64,000 nucleotides of DNA, taken from the NCBI GenBank assembly GCA_023439045.1, contig JAEXOY010000043.1, positions 124,001 to 188,000 on the forward strand. The letters run 5' to 3'. This document shows positions 61,892 through 64,000 of this stretch, piece by piece (the stretch's first letter is position 1; each line of letters starts with the position of its first letter). The stretch is from Bacillota bacterium (lineage in GTDB: Bacteria > Bacillota > Clostridia > Acetivibrionales > DSM-1351). A model generated the notes under the pieces. That model did not search any database. It saw only the letters and a list, made by a program, of their open reading frames with translations, and was not told where the DNA came from. A program made the position numbers and the translations under genes.

Positions 61892-61933
61892 AAAAGGCTA
61901 CTGCAACTCTTAACAGGAGTGTAGTAGCCTTTT
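61892..61933. terminator. Bidirectional terminator, SPFH versus DHA2 transporter
   Basis: AAAAGGCTACT...ACTC pairs with GAGT...AGTAGCCTTTT with a small internal loop. A and T tracts lie on both sides between convergent genes. Confidence 0.85.
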
Positions 61934-61979
61934 CATTTATTGTATTATAGCAAAGCCTTTATTGCTTATATAATATTAT

Positions 61980-63437
61980 TTAGTCGATCATTAACTGTGT
62001 CATCTCTTCCTTCTTGCTCTTCCTGTACACAATATATCTTGCTGCAGTAATAATTGCGCCTACAGCAGTAAGGCCTGCAGCAGCTAAGTATACTGTTTTC
62101 ATTGCAAATACAAAGGTTTCCTCCATGCCATTTGAGAATGTAGAAACTGCGTATCCTAGTTTGAAGCTCATTGTTTGATAAAGAATTATGTTGGAAAAGG
62201 AAATTCCTACAACCATACCTAAATTTCTAACAAATGCATTTATACTGCCCGCTATTCCCAATCTATTTCTAGCAACCGAAGACATAATTAATGACGAATT
62301 AGGCGACTGAAACATCCCACTTCCAAGTGATAAAACCGAAAGAAAACCAACAATTGCGATTGGGGAGAACTTTATTGAGAGCGTTGACATTAGAATCATG
62401 CCACAGCACGTAATACTTAATCCTATAAACGTCAGAATCTCCGATCCTATTTTATCTGACAAATAGCCACTGAGTGGAGAAACTGCTGCCAAAACAAGAG
62501 GACTGGCCATAAGAAGCATTCCTGACATTGCAGGTGACAACTTCAGTGCATCCTGAAAATAAAAAGGCAATATTATATTGGACACACTTATAGTTATAAA
62601 TACTATAAAAGCACAAATCAAACTCACACTAAAAAGCTTGTTTTTGAATAATGAAAGTTCCAGCAATGGAGTATGTGCTTTCTTTTCTGCAAATATAAAC
62701 GCTATAAATGATATAATTGCTATGGCAAAGCCAACCAAAACATAGTATTGGGTATACCCGAATTGCTCGCCAACAAGCAATGCTCCAAACAACGTAACTA
62801 TTGATACAAGGAGCAGAGCTGCACCCTTGAAGTCAAACTTATCATTTGCAAGCTCACCGTCCTTTGGAAGCACGCATTTACCCATTATTAGGGCAAATAT
62901 CCCGATAGGTATATTTATAAGAAAGATATATCTCCAGCTTATGCTGTTTACAATGACTCCACCTAGTGGCGGGCCAACTAGTGTTCCGAACGCAACAAAT
63001 GAGCCAATCACACCAAGAGCCTTCCCTCTCTGGTTGTGAGGATATACCATGGTGATTATGCCCTGATTTGTAGCCATAAATGCTGCAGCTCCAAATGCTT
63101 TTATAATTCTAGCCACTACTAGTATCCACAAATTAGTTGCAAGTGCGCAAAATAGAGAGCCCAAAGTAAAAATTATTATTCCCAGTTTGAATATTTTAAC
63201 CTTACCCTTTATATCTCCCAATCTCCCAAATATAAGAATAAATGCGGATATAGTAATTAGATAGCTAGAAACCACAATTGATACTGAGTTCATGCCTAAA
63301 TCGAAGCTCTGAGCCATTACTGGCAAGGCTACATTTACAATGCTGCTGTCAAGACAAGCCATAAAAGTTAGCAATACAACATTTATTAGAATAAGCGTTT
63401 TATTTTGGTATTGTTGCCCTAAATTTTTATCTTTCAT
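61980..63437 (-). CDS. DHA2-family (EmrB/QacA-type) MFS drug transporter
   Basis: 485 residues from ATG 63437 with GGTGGGTGA about 12 nt upstream; the frame runs to 63536 but the extra part is AT-rich and unlike the family. 14 TM helices. Motif D1 LDSSIVNVALPVMAQ, motif A FGRLGDIKGKVKIF, motif C-like FVAFGTLVGPPLGGVIVNSISWRYIFLINIPIG (family block, partly quoted). No large insertion, unlike the paralogue at 37.0 kb. No regulator is adjacent. Substrate unknown; proton-driven efflux of drugs or dyes is expected. Confidence 0.94.
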   Translation of the reverse strand: MKDKNLGQQYQNKTLILINVVLLTFMACLDSSIVNVALPVMAQSFDLGMNSVSIVVSSYLITISAFILIFGRLGDIKGKVKIFKLGIIIFTLGSLFCALATNLWILVVARIIKAFGAAAFMATNQGIITMVYPHNQRGKALGVIGSFVAFGTLVGPPLGGVIVNSISWRYIFLINIPIGIFALIMGKCVLPKDGELANDKFDFKGAALLLVSIVTLFGALLVGEQFGYTQYYVLVGFAIAIISFIAFIFAEKKAHTPLLELSLFKNKLFSVSLICAFIVFITISVSNIILPFYFQDALKLSPAMSGMLLMASPLVLAAVSPLSGYLSDKIGSEILTFIGLSITCCGMILMSTLSIKFSPIAIVGFLSVLSLGSGMFQSPNSSLIMSSVARNRLGIAGSINAFVRNLGMVVGISFSNIILYQTMSFKLGYAVSTFSNGMEETFVFAMKTVYLAAAGLTAVGAIITAARYIVYRKSKKEEMTQLMID

Positions 63438-63605
63438 TGGTATGTTTATCACCCACCTATTTGTCCTTAAATATAATTTCATTAGAATGATTATAACTAA
63501 ACTAGAATAACATAATAAAAATATAATCTCAACCAAGATATATTATAAAACTGCTACTAAAATAGAGTAGAAAATTAGTACATTTTATGTTATTCTTTAT
63601 GTTTA

Positions 63606-63665
63606 CAAAATAAATACTGGAAGACAAATAAATACTGGAAGACAAATAAATACTGGAGATAAATA
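63606..63665. repeat. 18-bp tandem repeat carrying the ribosome-binding site of the GNAT gene
   Basis: AAATAAATACTGGAAGAC occurs three times; TACTGG recurs at 63615, 63633 and 63651 (exact 18-nt steps). The last copy (ACTGGAGATA) provides GGAG for the ATG at 63667. Confidence 0.9.
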
Positions 63666-63666
63666 A

Positions 63667-64000
63667 ATGTTAAGTATTCGGAAGTTTTCTGTTAAAGATG
63701 AAGATGAATTTATTACAATGTGTTGTGATTTTTATAATACGGGTGCAACTCTCTATGATATCTCTAGGGATAAGGCAAAAAGATCCTTTGATAAGATAAT
63801 AGAAGAAGGTCCTTATATAACTGCATATATGCTTATGTATAACGAGCGTATAGCAGGTTATGTGAACCTGTCCTTTACTTATTCAAATGAGGCTGATGGA
63901 ATGGTGGCATTTATAGAAGAGCTATATGTCAAACCGGAGTATCAGGGCAAAAGCATTGGTACTCAGACTCTACAGTTCATATTTGAGCATTATAACAGCA
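63667..64000 (+). CDS. GNAT-family N-acetyltransferase, partial
   Basis: 111 codons visible before the right edge cuts the gene. MLSIRKFSVKDEDEFITMCC opens the fold; the acetyl-CoA core is seen at residues ~85-105: VAFIEELYVKPEYQGKSIGT, with the Q-G-x-S/G-I-G/A loop (QGKSIGT) that binds the pyrophosphate. GGAG lies 10 nt before the ATG within a triple repeat. The acceptor substrate cannot be deduced. Confidence 0.9.
   Translation, partial: MLSIRKFSVKDEDEFITMCCDFYNTGATLYDISRDKAKRSFDKIIEEGPYITAYMLMYNERIAGYVNLSFTYSNEADGMVAFIEELYVKPEYQGKSIGTQTLQFIFEHYNS

Overview
The window is AT-rich bacterial chromosome. It looks like a mesophilic, spore-forming, low-GC Gram-positive of the class Clostridia. 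The gene set resembles the cellulolytic Ruminiclostridium group, but that placement is inference from gene content and not a database result. The pointers are purine-rich Shine-Dalgarno sites (GGAGG, GGGGG), surface proteins with SLH and copper-amine-oxidase-type domains, a SpoVB-like flippase, DUF6385 proteins, YtxH/DUF948 envelope proteins, and many U-tailed intrinsic terminators. No rRNA, tRNA, CRISPR array, insertion sequence or prophage was recognised.

Layout. 1-3.8 kb (minus): a cut-off stalk-domain protein, queH, then the Holliday-junction genes ruvC-ruvA-ruvB. 4-6.9 kb (plus): argG and argH, the last two arginine steps. 7-14.6 kb (minus): small unknowns, a lipoprotein polysaccharide deacetylase, a Dabb protein, a secreted YcdB/SLH protein, an unusual PP2C-like/TM/LysM protein with DUF948 and YtxH partners, and a TSCPD protein. 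14.8-16.2 kb: glgA. 16.5-22.5 kb (minus): YdcF, acyl-ACP thioesterase, signal peptidase I and twin membrane-anchored beta-propeller proteins. 22.6-25.2 kb: a Ca2+-type P-ATPase. 25.7-35.8 kb (minus): TspO, a membrane MutS-like ATPase, inositol-phosphatase family protein, acyl-CoA synthetase, a fused homocysteine methyltransferase/MTHF reductase and a large phosphodiester-glycosidase-family surface protein. 36-39.6 kb (plus): a small YjfB motility protein behind a sigma-D-like promoter, then a TetR/MFS pair whose pump carries a very large coiled-coil insert. 39.7-41.3 kb: two DUF6385 proteins. 41.6-43.8 kb: an SLH-anchored family-10-like glycosyl hydrolase. 44.1-50.6 kb (minus): a rifampin ADP-ribosyltransferase, an FHA / RodA-FtsW / penicillin-binding protein trio, and an AlgX-like/MBOAT O-acetylation pair. 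50.7-53.5 kb (minus): DUF4358 lipoprotein, ppnP, OFA-type transporter. 53.7-64 kb: DUF1294, SpoVB-like flippase, HAD phosphatase, APH-like kinase, PadR with an FtsW-like partner, NfeD/SPFH pair, DHA2 transporter and a cut-off GNAT acetyltransferase.

The most unusual signal is not a gene. At about ten genes the last codons and stop codon form the first copy of a degenerate tandem repeat that continues downstream into the intergenic space. This is seen at ruvC, the Ca-ATPase (weaker), tspO, the phosphodiester-glycosidase gene (weaker), a DUF6385 gene, the SLH hydrolase, the PBP gene, the FHA gene, the flippase and the SPFH gene. Unit length and sequence differ at every locus, so this is a recurring process and not a dispersed element. 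Similar short tandem duplications also lie in several 5' leaders, some carrying the ribosome-binding site (argH, the GNAT gene).

Much of the rest concerns the cell envelope: peptidoglycan synthesis and O-acetylation, SLH and LysM surface attachment, lipoproteins, secretion by signal peptidase, and acyl-chain metabolism.
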